Part shown: in pieces, positions 37,528 through 51,300 of the stretch
How positions within the stretch are numbered: position 1 is the first letter of the stretch
Layout of the letters: each line of letters opens with the position of its first letter
From: Ancylostoma caninum
Taxonomy: Eukaryota > Nematoda > Chromadorea > Rhabditida > Ancylostomatidae
Direction of reading: 5' to 3'
Assembly (NCBI GenBank): GCA_037903475.1
Contig: JBAJFG010000615.1
Span: 2,132,501-2,196,500, forward strand
DNA length: 64,000 nucleotides
Position numbers and translations under genes: made by a program
The notes under the pieces: model-generated
Seen by the model: only the letters and a program-made list of their open reading frames with translations
What the model was told of the DNA's origin: nothing
The model's database searches: none

Positions 37528-40500
37528 CTATTGCGATAGTTGCAACTTCCGTGACTCTTGCCCTCGGATGATTGCTTCTTTGAACAGCCTGTAAGAAGAT
37601 TAACTAGACGCCAGGGGTGTTCGAATTGCCGGATAAAGCGAAAGAATGTCATTAAAAACTGGAAGAAGTTGGCATTCACAAGCTTCAAGTGAAAATACTT
37701 GAACGATCAGATTTGGGGAGTGTGGCTCTTCCAGGGATGAAATAGCCAGAATCGTGTAAAATAAAATTATCGTCAAGAAAAAGAAGCGAACAGAATTGTA
37801 TAAGAATCGCTGTTTTGATATCCTCAAAAACGCACGAATCCCACAACCGACCCTAACTTTCCAGTAAAATTCGTGGTTTGAAGGAAAGCAGAGGATGTGA
37901 GAGATCCAGAAAGTGCACTTACTTTACTATATGAAAAGTGCACAATATCGAGATTTTAGAAACGCAGTGGACTGAGGATATAAAATGCAATCAGAAGAAT
38001 GCATAAAATGATGTGGAATAAAATAAAAATTCATTGGTTTGAAAACACACTAACCTTAACAGATATTCTACGCTTTGTGGACTGTCATCGTTGGCTGGGA
38101 TGAGATAGGTGAGGTAAGCAGGATCAGAGTTACTATCAACTACACCTACAGTAGGTATTGTCATCTTCGCAGCCTCTGGAAAACGGAATATTATGAATGC
38201 CCAACGAAAGCTAAAGGAAAAACAATTCACCGATGATTGCTGGATGGTTTACCGACAACGACGTTAACGTATTCATGAAAATAATAGCATCAGGTAGTCG
38301 AATGCTAGCTCCAAAAAGCTGCCGTGTATTTGTAAGAGTTCCCTCTTGCCAACGACGGACATGAGAATATTGACCGCACTATATTTCACAGTAAAGTAAT
38401 TAATTTACACCGTAACGCATTTAAATGAAATGACCTTGCTAAAAGAAAACGAAAAAAACTCAAGAAAGCCGTTCGAACTCGCACACCTCTTCGGCCACCT
38501 TCTCAACAGAAAATATGGTTTCACGATTAGTGGTGATAAACAGGATCAAACCAGCCCGCATCGCCACGTGTGCCACGAAATTCAAAGCTCTAAAACAGAA
38601 GAAACATTGGAACAAATGAAAAAAAATGACTAGAACACCTTTGGCTGGCAGGAAACTTCCGTCCTAAGTTTTTATCCTTTCTGTCTCGATCAAAGCTTGA
38701 TCCAACAACATATAGTGAGCATCGATGGATGTGCAGTTTTTTTTTTTGGGGGGGGGGGAGGGAATCCGCAAACACTCGACGCGACCCCGAGGCTTCCGCT
38801 GGAATCACCGCCGTAATACCAGATCAGGGTTTTCTTCATAGTTTTTTCGCCCTATTTCATGCCAACTATCAAATAAAGTAAATATTAAGGAAAATTTCCG
38901 TTTCGTTATCACGCTTCACGCCTCAAGTGGATTGACTAAGTGATAACCATACTATGATTATAAATGGGTAGTGGGAGTGGAGCGGGTGCAGCCCTGTTCC
39001 GCTAGTTTCTACTAGATTGGTAGGCGAAAAGCATGTTTCCGAGTGTTAACTTCAAAACGCCACAAATATCTTCGGAATCAGGTTTCTTAATGGAATTTAG
39101 AGCCAATATCATCCGAAATTCTTTGGCAGCAACAGGAATGTTCTCGGTCTTCTTTAAATAGCAAATGCGGACTTTAGGGACCGACGAAGTCCCGGAGGAG
39201 ATTTTCGGCATCACACAGGGTTTTTTTTTTTGAATTCTTTATGAGGAGTGTGAGGCTAACACACTGAAGTTTCAGATTAATTTCATCGGCTTCCTGATTG
39301 TATTTTTCGGCTATAAAAGTTCTACGGGCAGTAGTAAATATATCATACCACCATGAAGTCACCATGACCTTCATTTCGCATACTTACTGCTTCTAGAAAT
39401 GCTCTAGTGTTTCCGCCTGGGCCAGTTATAAAAAACTAAAAGTTTGACTCACCTAATGAGATGTTTTCGCGTAATGTCCAAATCGAAAATGCAAACTCCT
39501 AGACGCTCACCATAAACAGCCCATTTCATGTTGTTGTTCAGAGTACCAATCTACTTTGAACGTTGATGCATGCACATGAAATAACAATAAATTAATTAAA
39601 AAACGACACATACCTTATGACCGAGGTGAAGCCGTGCGTTAAACATATCGGATACGGTAACCAACGACTCAAAACCAAACTTGTCTTCAGTTCGAAGATC
39701 ATCTGAGATGTATTCGCTGAAAGAGATGTTGGTAGGGCTACGGTACGGATAAAATCGACACCACTGATTTAGCAAAGGGCAGTAGTCTTACACAATGGAA
39801 ACCAGCACCTTTACAAGAATGAACTTTGTACGCCGACGTTCGAAGACGTTCAAAGGGAAATTCATTTAACAGGACCTTCCCCCTCAATGGAGCACACCTG
39901 CGCGCCTTCCAAATATATTGATAGAGATCTCCATCAAATCCTACTATAGCAGCATAAGCAATTTTCGAAAATGAATGCGATTCAGTACGGGGTTGTCGAA
40001 CCTGCAGTCCTATTATAGAAGAATCAGGCTGCCGGACTTTGTTCATGACGATCGCAAGGAATGTAAAGAGCAAAAAACCTTTGGAGACAAGGAAACTGCT
40101 CAAAAATTGTTTATATGTGTGATTTACGATGATTGTGATTTATGTGTCGGTTTTCTTTTTGCTGCCGTTGAAAGCAATTGTAATGAACCTTCCAAACCTT
40201 CCTGATATATTGACATATACAGAAACTGTGATGACTGAGCTGATAATACCTCTCCAGCTCCTACGAGATTCTACTGCTTGCAAGCGGAATCATCCCAACG
40301 GACAACTACAACCAACTCCAATGCAGGAAGCTGAGTACTTTGAACCAAAAGCTTTGGAAATTATTGATGATTGCGTACACTTTCAATCAACAACTAGCTC
40401 AGCCAAATATTTCCAAAATTTTCCAAAAACAGAAAATCATCACAATAGAGGAATCTGCTAGCCATGTGTGAAGATAACCAACCTCAAAACTGAAGGCCTA

Positions 40501-40691
40501 ACCGATGCCTTCTGAAGGGTATCTTTGCCAGGTATAGTTCCGATTTTCGGCTTCACCTGCAAAGATGCATAAAGCAATCACGAAGCGCGAAACAAGCATA
40601 CGAGCACCTGTGAAGTGGAAGAAGCACGCAAGAACAGACTGCATGGCGCAAATTGCTGGGATATTCGTAACACTGATAATGCCAGTCTCAT
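37528..40691 (-). CDS. mrps-2: Mitochondrial small ribosomal subunit protein uS2m
   Basis: Structural protein of the mitochondrial 28S ribosomal subunit. Exons are 40691-40608, 40556-40483, 39716-39614, 39550-39453, 38589-38487, 38378-38231, 38175-38055 and 37588-37528 (792 nt, 263 aa; all phases close). The first ~28 residues look like a mitochondrial presequence ([13 protein letters not shown]). The S2 domain starts at residue 67 with [17 protein letters not shown], then [35 protein letters not shown], and the signature segment [18 protein letters not shown] with IPANDDSP, matching human MRPS2. The CTGTTTGCAG acceptor abuts the ATG directly, so the mature mRNA would have essentially no 5' UTR beyond a spliced leader. 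The gap to the upstream gene is 245 nt. Introns 2 and 4 are about 0.8-0.9 kb. Confidence 0.97.
39002..39430 (-). pseudogene. Coding-like block inside mrps-2 intron 4
   Basis: Two overlapping minus-strand frames with protein-like composition are joined across a poly-A run (plus-strand T run near 39222-39231). The first contains [20 protein letters not shown] and the second [20 protein letters not shown] and ends LFAYQSSRN before a stop. A one-base change in the homopolymer would fuse them. It sits in the same orientation as mrps-2 but is not part of it. It could be a decayed inserted gene or a nested gene hit by a length error. Family not recognised. Confidence 0.3.
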
Positions 40692-40935
40692 CTGCAAACA
40701 GTTAGGAGTTCAACGTTAAATAGTCAAACCACTTGCAATGTAGAACAGTATCAAACGATCCGAAAACAAAAAAGAGAACAAAACTCTCATACTTTATGTT
40801 GAAGCAACAAAAACCAAACACAAAACAACGTAATAAATCTAAGTGTGAGAGAGCTAATAGTAACAAAAAACAAAGGATAATACAGAATAACTGCAAAGAT
40901 ACTACATTAAAAGACTCGCGAATTCTAGAAGAAAA

Positions 40936-42121
40936 TCACTGAGCACAGAAAACTTGCTCCATGAAAGCCATATCTCCCTGTTCAGAGAACCGAAAAGAGA
41001 TAAGTGGTTCCAACACCTTCTTCGACCTTTCAACAAAATGAACAAGAGGGGGTTTTATGTATTTAGAAACTCTTAAAATACTTTTTTCTAAAAGTCTGAG
41101 CAAATACACGGTAGGACACGGAGAAAACCACCGAACTTATGCATGAATAAGAAAGGCTTCTTCATGAATAGCAACATTAAACACGAGAGAATCATACGTT
41201 CTCAAAAGATGAAACTGTTTTAAACTTCGTCGCAGGAGTACTTAGTACAGGGCACCATGCATAGAAAGTTTCAAAATCTCAATTAATAAACACTGTTAGA
41301 CAAAAAAAAATCTGAAAATACCCGAACAGATTGAGGACAAAAGTTCCAGCTCGAAGGGAAAATTGTTAAAAGCCTGAACAAATTACGATGAGAGCGGAAA
41401 TATCGAACAGCTTCCACTGCCTCTAAATTTAAAAACTCTGGTCGCAAGGCTCCAAATGGAATGCCTGATTCCACAAGTGAGATCGCCAACGTACCCTCCA
41501 TCCTGATAAAAAGTGACCTCACCCTCACACATTTTCAAACGTTCTGCATTTACAAGTAGTTTTGGCAGTTTCACAGGGAGGTGATGCTTCAGTTGTGTTG
41601 GGAGCAAGAAAAGTCGACCTTGTCCAATAGGGACAGGTAATGAACAATCCCAACCAAAGCGAAGTTCACAAGAAGGATTATCAAAATTTTTGGTCAGTTC
41701 GCGGATCCCAGTTGTGCTATCACACTCTATTCTGAGTCCTACGCAAAAGTAAAATAGAAGGAGTACAATGCGCGAAAACTATACAAATAGCACATTCACT
41801 TATCTGAGACTAGCTTAAGAATCGGGAAAATAGGTGATTCTGGCATAAACTGATATGTAACTCGACGATCCCTGACATTACCAGCTAACAACAGTCGAGC
41901 GACTACGACATTTGTTCGGCACACTAGTATCACAGGCCTAAACAAAACCGAAAATGTGAATGGACGAAAAAAGATCTGAAAAAATACGGAAAAGAATGAA
42001 CTTGTGCTTTTGTTGGTGCTTTCAAGAATGATAGGTTACTCTTAGACAGCAACAAAGCAGAAGATCTTTGTAGAGCAAAAACGCGTTTTAGTCCATAGTG
42101 GAAGTCATTTAATTGAAACAT
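40936..42121 (-). CDS. Unrecognised 177-aa protein in the operon-like series
   Basis: Model: exons 42121-42040, 41923-41800, 41731-41495 and 41026-40936 (534 nt). All phases agree. The ATG lies 24 nt downstream of a CTCTTAG acceptor, itself 225 nt after the NAA35 stop, a spacing like that of the other genes here. The first ~30 residues (MFQLNDFHYGLKRVFALQRS start) are basic and hydrophobic and could be a mitochondrial presequence. The middle has VTYQFMPESPIFPILKLVSD and VPIGQGRLFLLPTQLKHHLP, and the end reads FSEQGDMAFMEQVFCAQ. I recognise no domain. The acceptor of the last exon (GTTGAAAG) is weak, so the C-terminus is the least certain part. An earlier ATG at 42344 opens a longer first frame but lies only 26 nt after the NAA35 stop and has no acceptor. 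Confidence 0.6.
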
Positions 42122-42369
42122 AGGCACTATTCAATTTGAGGGGACCTAAGAGATCCAAAGTTATTCTTCGCCAAATTTTCGCCAATTCTGTATCATGACT
42201 CCACCCTTGTAGGTAGACGGTAATTAAAGAGTGATGTTGGTAGCCGGGAACAAAGTCCAAAATGATCCTCGCGGGCAAAATTTGATAGGATTCTGCGGGT
42301 GACGTTACGATAGAATATGGATATGATATTTGTGCTCGGCACATCGAATTATTTCAATGAGGAAATTTT

Positions 42370-45300
42370 TCATAGAAAAATCTGAATTTCAATGGAAAAA
42401 GGTCTGAAGTTTCTTGTCCCGTTGAGATGCAGTAGTGCTGAAGCTTGAATCAAAGGTGTAAAAGCGTCAAGAATGTGAAAGCAGAAGGAATTTGGATATT
42501 CGAGAAATTGACTGAAAAAAAAACATGAGAGTCTACGTAAATGAAACAGCCTACTTGGTATGCATGGTGAATTCTGGTCTATCAACGAGCTTCTCAAATT
42601 GACTACGCGCTAGCTCAAACGTATCGATAGCTCTTTGCAGTGGGACTGCGACATCGCCCCCTGTCAGTTCTCGAATTCTGCAATGCGTTCAATACTAAAT
42701 TTATGCAATATTCAAATAAAAGACGCTACTTACTTGCTACGAACGAGGAATTCCTCGTAGGATACATGTAGAGGATCACCTATGGTAGAGAGAAAACCCA
42801 TGCGATGTTCGAAGCGAAGACGCTCTGATTCTTCACTCCACATCGGTACCTGGAAAGGAGTTGAATGTGTGAAAACAGGGCAAATTTTCATTTACTTCAT
42901 AGAAACATGTTCAGGTGAAGATCCTTAAAGAAAGTATCCGCGAAATATATTCCAGGACTGAGGTTTTTCCAGCGGTTATAAGGAACATTGAACTCTTACA
43001 TGATGGTGAAAATACGTGAAACACGCTAAATATCCGAGAAATTGTAGTTTCGTTCTTCGTGCGATTGAATGCTCAACAAACGGTTCCCTAGGTCCCCAAA
43101 CGCAAACGCATGTTTGGTTGAAAGAAACGATGCAAGCGTGGGCCAGGGGTGTGAAACTTTGTACCTAAAGAGATCAGAGCGGAAGAACTTTACGCCGCCA
43201 TTCCGAGCACAATGTTCCACACTCCGAACTGGAACGTCGTAAGACATGAGTCCTCAGTCAAGTGAACCTGCTTCGGTAGCAATTGTAAAGAAAGTATTTT
43301 GGAAAGTAAATCATCATTCTCTGCGTATGATTCAAACCTTCAATATGCTATCAGCCTTTTCTCCATTCAGGGATTTTATTTCTGAGTCGGGAATTTGATT
43401 CTGTGCTGATTCTAAGCATAAAAAATGAGCAAATCAATGCTATTGAATGAATTGATGAGCTTTGAAACGGTATATTTTGACAAGAAATGGAAATAGGAAG
43501 AAGAAAGTAGAATTTTTTTACCGGAAAAGTGTATACGGCATTCAGAAAGGAGTGAAAGTACACTCACGGACTGAAGGTGAGCGGTGTGCATTATCAAGCG
43601 TGCTTGACATCGAATGAAAATGACCGCATGTCAGTCCATGGTCCTTTCACCAATATTCACGGCCGGTTGAATGAACTATATATACCCTACGCTATTATTT
43701 CCGCAGGAAATTATTTTCTCATTTTTTGAGCAAAAATCGAAGTGTGTTAATTTCCATGCCTGCTGAAACGGATCTCCAGACTACGAGAAAAAGGTGAAGA
43801 GTATAGTCCTTCTGCGCAATCGGTAGAAAGTTTTCGAGTGCCCCGAGCCTGCGGCGCGTGCGCGGCGCGGCCCGCTGGTAGCAGCGGTCCGGCGCCCTCG
43901 ATCAGCTGTTCGAGGAATTTTCGTCAGGCATTGGTGCTGCTTTTCGTCTAGGTAGGTGCTTTTCGTCTATTTTCTCGATTAATTGGAGTACTTTGGACTG
44001 TTGAGGCCTGTGGCTGTCCGATATTGATCGGACGGCCCCGCATCGCCTCGTTTTTTGAAGGTATCGTTTTTCTTTGCTTCTCAATGTTTGTTCATTTGTT
44101 TTTGGCCCCGTAGAAAGCTGCTTGTCCAGGTAGCCTCTTCCCTGTAGGAAAGAGGACCCTGGGACATGGCGGCTGATAACGAGGCCTTTTATTAAGAAAA
44201 AAAAACATGCGAGGAAAACAAGGAAAAAATGACGACCATGCGAACAGGGACGGAACGTCAAAGATTCCGAACAAAATAAAAGGTCCCGTTACCAGCCACC
44301 ACGTCTCAGGGTTCTCTTTCCCACAGGGAAGAGGCTACCTGGGACAAGCAGCTTTCTACAGGGCCAAAAAAAAAAACAAAAGGAAAAACACTGAAAAGCA
44401 AAGAAAAACTATACCTGCAAAAAACGAGGCATGCGGGGCCGTCCGATCAATATCGGTCAGCCACAGGCCTCAACAGTCCAAAGTACTCCAACTAATAGAG
44501 AAAATAGACGAAAAGCGCATACAAGGGCCAATACTGACGAAAAGTGTCCTCGAACAGCTGATCGAGGACACCGGACCGCTGTTACCAGCGAGCCGCGCCG
44601 CGCACGCGCCGCAGGTTCGACGCGCTCGAAAACTTTCTACCGATTGCACAGAAGGACTGTATGTTTTTCTTACACCTTTGCTTTGGTACGGTAGAGATAC
44701 TTCAGGCTGTCAGGTGGGACATGAAATCGCTCAAGCGAATTCAGCAAAAAAAAAGAATTGGAAATTAGCTATATCCAAAAAAAACTTGCACCATTAATTT
44801 AAATTCCATTGATGAAAAAGCTGCTTCTTTCAAGAAGGGTAAACAACTAAAATAAACTTATCTGGGAATTTCAGGAGACGAATTTATTTTCCACCTTTCG
44901 TGGGTGCTAGCTCTTAGTTACCCATGGTATCTAGCACAACAAGGAGCGAGTGCGGACAGCACTGCAGTACCCTAATTTTGGTCATGATGGGCGTAATAAG
45001 GTGACAAGATCGTTCTAGACCGCTATTTCTCACTTGTTCGAATTTTCATAAACTACAAAATCTTCTGGTTTTCTAGGATTCCGGGCTTATTTGCGGAAGT
45101 CCCAGTAATTGACGAATACATGCAATTATTTATGAAGAGCAATTAATAAACGATTTCACTTTCAGAAAAAAAAACAACTTGGCTAAAGCAGAATGTTCTG
45201 AAGAATCTCTCCCTTACTTACGACTACTGCCAATGATAAATCACTCTACAGTTCGTTTTCCTTCCCAGATTCTCGATTTCGCCAACACTTATCTAATGGG

Positions 45301-48300
45301 AAGAGCTCGAACTTATCTGAAAGTCCGAATATAGTTCTACGAGGAAGGATATTCGCTTTAGACGATTCATGAAGCAGGCCACGCTACAGCTGTACCTAAC
45401 ATCTTGAGTAACTAGATGCTGTCCCTCAACTTTCGAATCAAGATAGACATGGAAAGTTGGTGTCATGTAATTTTGCGTTAACGCTGCCACATTCTTCTCT
45501 ATTATTTACCAAAGCAATTTAGGTAAGCAAAAACAAAACAGACGAACGGAGAAGTAAAATTAACGGAGATGGTGGAGAGATTTCATCATGGAAATAAGGA
45601 ATGACATTGAAATACTTTTTTTTTCTACACGAAATGTCTTCCCAACTGACGAAGCCCCAACACCTCACAACGAATAGCATGCGCTATTAACATTTCGGAC
45701 TACGGCAATTCAAAATCCTGAGACTAAATGGAAATTTCGATACATTACTGGGATAGGAAGACTACACGAGGACACTTTCCCACTCCGCCCTCTCTCAGCC
45801 GCGACTTGTAAAAATAAAATACAAAAATTCAGTGAGCCTCTGCATAGCGCTACTACCAAGGAACGAAACTGGTACAACATAAACGAATGAAGAGACGGAG
45901 CAGACGTACCCGAATTTGACCCATTTTGATTAGAGCGACAGTCATGTGGAATGTTGCGTCAGCCATTGCAGAATGCCCATAGCGTAGGATTAACTGGTCT
46001 TGACAAATGGCGGACCTAAAACAGTAACATTTGCTGCACCAAGTAGCAACAATAAAACGGGAATGGGGAGAGGAGGGGGTGGGGGACTAGGACATGTAAA
46101 CAGAAACTGGGTGAAGCGTGTGATGACAAATAATCAAGAGGTGGTCGTGTTGGAAAGGTAGCAAAAGAGAGTGAGTAGCGTGGCGAATACAGATGAAATG
46201 GAGACTCATTCATTCATGCTGGATTTCATTTTAAATTAAACTAACAACTTTAACTAATAGTCTAACGTGGTGTACCTAGAGTATCCCACTCTTTGGCGCT
46301 AGCGTGATGCAGCACTAGACCAGTAACATGGTATTGTCAAACTCCTGGGTGCTGGCGCATTTCCTCCACAGTAGTTATATAGAAGCTATCAAATCCTGTC
46401 CTGTACCCAAGTTTCAGCTCAAATCTCAATGCGAATGATCTCATTCGGATGATACAAAAGCAAGAGTTCTGAGACGAATATCTTTTACACGTTTTTCTAA
46501 CCTAAATGGTAAATAGGATGCGTGAGGAGTGACCTTGCTGAAACAGCTTTAGGCTAAGAGCGAAAACCTTCAACCATTTACAACTGCAAGAAAAATCTGA
46601 GCTAAATACGATACGTCAAAATTGTCAGTTCTGCATCTAACCTTGTCAAATTTAGAGACTTTGCTGAATCATTGAGATTCTGTGTGTGAAGCGAGGTTGT
46701 CGCACTCTTGGCGCCTGATTTGGGGAGAGGAGGAGGTCATATGGACGTTTTATTTTCAACACGCTTGTGCCTTAGCAAAAATCACAGGTAGAGTCGCACA
46801 AAATCGAGGCACCTTGTGCAAATGATCAAGCCAATTTTCGGAACAGTTAAAACTGAACGGAACATACCGGATGCGAAAGTGCTCTTCGTGGTTAAGGCGC
46901 GGTTTCAACTTCTTCTTATTCCTTCGAGAATTCTCGAGCAATTCCGATTCTGAAATGGGAGAACATGGACCTCATCAGGTGGCATTACTGTTAACGTTGT
47001 TTCGAAAATTATCAATAAAGAAACTATTAGCCCTGCATCCTTATTATCCTTATTCATAATGCAAATTCTTATCTGACACGCCTTCTATCAAAGCATGATA
47101 TCATAGCAAGGAAAAATACCAGGCTGGTTCGCAAACAGATTGCTGAAACAGTTTCTGATTGATGCGTGAGCAAATCACTCGGCACCAAAACTCTCCAACG
47201 GACATTAGACGAGTCATGTAACAAATAATGAAACTGCACACTCTCTTGCAATGTTTTCCTGCTGTTACAGTCTATAAAATCCATCGATAGAAGCGCGGAG
47301 CCATGGTTGCGCACCATATTAAGAGGGTATAACTTCCCACCTTTCTGCCGTTTGAGTTTAATGAGCTGCGATTCAATACAACGGTTCACAACGGCACACA
47401 ATAAAGAAAACATTGTAAAATCACAAACAGTACTGAAGAGCACTCATGCAAGCTGAAAACAGCTGGGTAGCTGCCCAGTTCAATCACCTATGGAGCCGCT
47501 TCGCTGAGTTCGCGCTCCTATTGATGAAGCTTATAGAATGTAACTTTAGAAACTCTGAAATATCTGATGGCACGGCTAACGTGTTCACTACCGGACTTTC
47601 TCTGCACCATCCTGTTTTCGCAATTTGCCTAATGGTGGCTGGAGAAGTAGATGGAGAAACCAGTAACAGCCCAACTCGTCGTCCCCCTCAACGATGAGAG
47701 CGAAATGAACGGGAGAGCCCGCGCTTATACGTATGCATTCTTCCCTAATTACATACAGCTTATAGTAGTATTCCTATCGGCACACAGAGATGCTAACACC
47801 TGTGGTTTGAGGTTTTAACGCCAGATTTAGAAAGTGATATTATTACCTGCTTTGTTGCGCTTAAAATTGCGGTGCACTCAGACCAAATCAGCAGAGAAAT
47901 TGGAAAATTTTCTGAGACAATCATAAACCCAACTCCACGATAATCGCCACGCACGCCATATCATACACTATACTTCACGCAGAGTGTAACACCCCTCGTC
48001 GGCGAGGCGGGCGACTGTCGCCACCGAGCGTGGCAACGGCGCCTATCGATTGCGGGGAGGAGGGGGGCCGCGGCCGCATGTTGGCGGTCGGCCGTCGCTA
48101 ATGCTGACGATTCGTCGTTTAACGAATCGCTGGCGACTGTGACAATGGTAAATATCGATTTTCAGCTCCTGCTGCCACCACTGCCAGCGATGGCGACGCA
48201 GGGTGCTATAGTCCACGTTTAGTACAGTGTCGGTGATATCGGGCTGCTATCCAGCACAATCTCTATGTGACAGAACTTTCAACAATAATCAATTAATGAT

Positions 48301-51300
48301 GTTTGGCCGCGGAGAGCTCGTATAGCGAACGGCAACAAGGTAGACCTCTAGCATTTCTGCCGTGCTGACCGCTCAGCGGTAACAACTTACCCTGCTCGGT
48401 CCTGCAGCTCCGCGAGAACTCACACGACGCAAAACTTTGTGAGAGGTTTTACATGCATGTGGACCCTTTTTCAAGATTTTCCTTATATATCTGTTGTTCT
48501 ACCTACAGTTTAACCAAAATAGTAATAATAAAAAAATAGACATAACGTGAAATAGAAAGAACCTTTTTTAAGGGTGTCTCTCATAAGCTCTCGTGTTTTT
48601 TCAATGGATGTCATGTGCCATCTTCCCAACACTTCACCGTAGAACCTAAAAATGCATCCAAAATAACACCTCAGCAAAGTGGTTTAAAGAGAAAACATCA
48701 CCAGTATATGTAAGGAAATTCGAAGGGCTCAAACAGGTCAAGGCGGAAGCTTAGTTCCAGATGGTAAAGTACAAGATAGAGTGTTTGAGTGAACACATAC
48801 GTTACGAACGGGTTGTCTGGAAAAGAATATGCTTCGAACAACGACTCTTCGTGACGTTAACGAAATAAGCTATCATTCAATACCCCAAACGAAAATAAAA
48901 ATTGTACGACGGGGAAATATCGTCGCGTAAAAAATACCGCTCACATTTGTTATGCATAGGAATAATCTGTTTGCATACAGTATCCGCTCGACAGGCGTCC
49001 TCATGTAACTCATTCATCTCCTCCATAATAAGCACTAGTTTGTCCCTTTGCCTGGCAAGGTTGAAACCTGAACTAGAAAACTTTGACCAGGAGAAGAACA
49101 AATGCAAGCAAAAACACCTTTGGAGTCAAGAACAAAGAAAGAATGTCCATGCCAGAAGCAAAGAATGAACAAGCCTTGATAAAGTGATCATTTCCACCCT
49201 GTGCGTATTTCAACATCTGCTCACACAGTTCAGTAAGCCTCATCTTATTAACATCGGATGGGAAGCTATGTGTGGGAAATAAAATAAGTATTTACCGAAA
49301 TTTTGATACAAACTGAGCATGATTCTTGTTGTATTCATGGTAAAATCCTCGACAGTTTTTCGACACTCCTCGTTATCAAACAAGGGTGTGCTGCAATGAG
49401 TTGACATTGGCAAAATGTGATATAAACTAATGGGAATCAAGTGAAGAGGAGACGAAAAACGTACTGTGGAACCAACGCTAGAGGAAATACCGTGTTTCTC
49501 ATAGACCTCTCAACAAGAAGAGCGGTAGGCTGTGCACCTAGCACATTATCGTCGAGGGGATAAATAACCATCTTAATTTAAAAAATGGATCACATGATTC
49601 ATGATAAACAAGCGACAGTATGACAAGATATGTGAACTTCACCTGCAATATAGATCGGGTTAAAACACAACTATCATCATAGCTGAACCATTTCATGAAT
49701 TCAACTAGGTTCATAGAATCAACCAAATTGTTACGAAGTTGAGTTACCATGAAATTAATCCTGAAATGTCAACATTGAAAAATTCAAAAGAAAATACCTA
49801 TGAAACAATATACAATCGGTAACCAACTTGCAAGAAATATGATGAAGATGTGGAAGCGCCTTTTCTCGGGGAAGAATCTCTATTTTTCGGGGAAAAGTGG
49901 ATGGCAAATATTTCCTATTCAACTCTGGTTCGAATGCGACAAGCCAGGAGAAATCGCCTGTAAAAGGAGTAATGTGGAACGGAACCAATTAGAAAGAGGG
50001 GAATCTTCACCAACCATCCTGCTCTACGCCTTCAGGACGTGGGGCTCCCTCATTAAGTGAAGTTTCCAGAAACTTCGACGATAACAACATGAGCTTGGAC
50101 GAAGTGCTAGCAGCAGCATCCAAGTTAGCCCTTAAGTTTTCAATGCCTCGTTGTTTTAATTAGACAGCATATGCGACTTGCAAGCAAAAGGAGGCGGAAG
50201 CAGCGTATAACTAAAAGTTTTTTTTCTCAGTGCTTGATTAATTTTTCTGCCGCAGAAAGACCCTAGATCCACTGTTAATGTTGTCAAGCAACCTGTTATG
50301 ACTGAATGATAATTTTCAGAGAATCATATTATTGTCGTTCTGTCATTGTGTTTATCAATGAATTTTTTCATTAAAGGCAATTCCGTCGACACTTACTGTA
50401 CATATAGTCTTTCTCAAAAATTTTTGCCTCACGCTGAACCGCCCGTCACCTTAGCCACATCACATCACGTATGATAATACATAGGTGATGCGGCGCGGCT
50501 TAGCAGATGGGCGGTAAAGCGTGAGGCAAGTATTTTTGAGAAGGACCGTATATGTAAAGATATCGGGGTATTTAGCTTAGTGCGTCTGTGAGTTTGTCTG
50601 TAATTACGGACTAGGTATCGGCTGGCTCATCAGCTGGTTCGACCGATGGAGGGACGCCGTAGGATGTGTCTCGTAGTATATTTTACCAAGCGACAATAGA
50701 AGAACATCAAAATGGAAGGAATCACGCCACATCCATAGTAGAAGTTACAGATACAAGTATAAAGATTAGATCGAACCAACTCATCAGCTGGTCGGCACCG
50801 TAATTGCGGAAAAAAGCCGTAATTACGCCAGACGCACTCTCCAAGCTACCTGACTGTACATACAGAGAGGTGCTTGTAGATATACACAGATTTTATGACT
50901 TCATATCGAGATAATAAATGGCCAAAACATACGTGAAACCAATCGCGTCCAGGGGTGGCATCTGAAGAGGATCCGAATCAACACACTCTGTTCTACGTGG
51001 TGGCACAAGATGAGTAATTGTGACCAAAAATAGCCTCAGGAACGCTATCCGTGAAGAAAGAGAAAGAAGTACGGCTTTCAAGCTAGCATGATCCTAAAAA
51101 TTCAAAGAAAAAACTCAATACTTAAATCACATATATCGGGGAGGTTTCAGAAGTTGGTAATATGCAATTAAATGATTGAACAACTGTTTGTGTGACGGAG
51201 TGCCATCAAGTGAGCAGTGGTACGAAATGAATCCAATCACGACTGGGAGAATGCGTGCCACTATATAGCGGGAAGAGGGTTTCGCAAATAAATATAATAG

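Noticed and set aside
41283..41528. 81-codon minus-strand frame with protein-like composition
   Set aside because: Joining it to the preceding exon would need a 20-nt intron. A good GTACGT donor at 41494 places this stretch inside an intron instead.
42105..42344. 79-codon frame as start of the gene after NAA35
   Set aside because: It starts only 26 nt after the NAA35 stop, has no acceptor before it and gives no donor that fits the next exon. The ATG at 42121, after CTCTTAG, gives consistent phases.
44207..44797. 196-codon plus-strand frame
   Set aside because: It is one arm of the large foldback; the mirror frame exists on the minus strand. It sits in an intron of NAA35.
47069..47443. 124-codon minus-strand frame in NAA35 intron 14
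   Set aside because: No NAA35-like sequence is present. The exon chain closes without it using 46949-46868.
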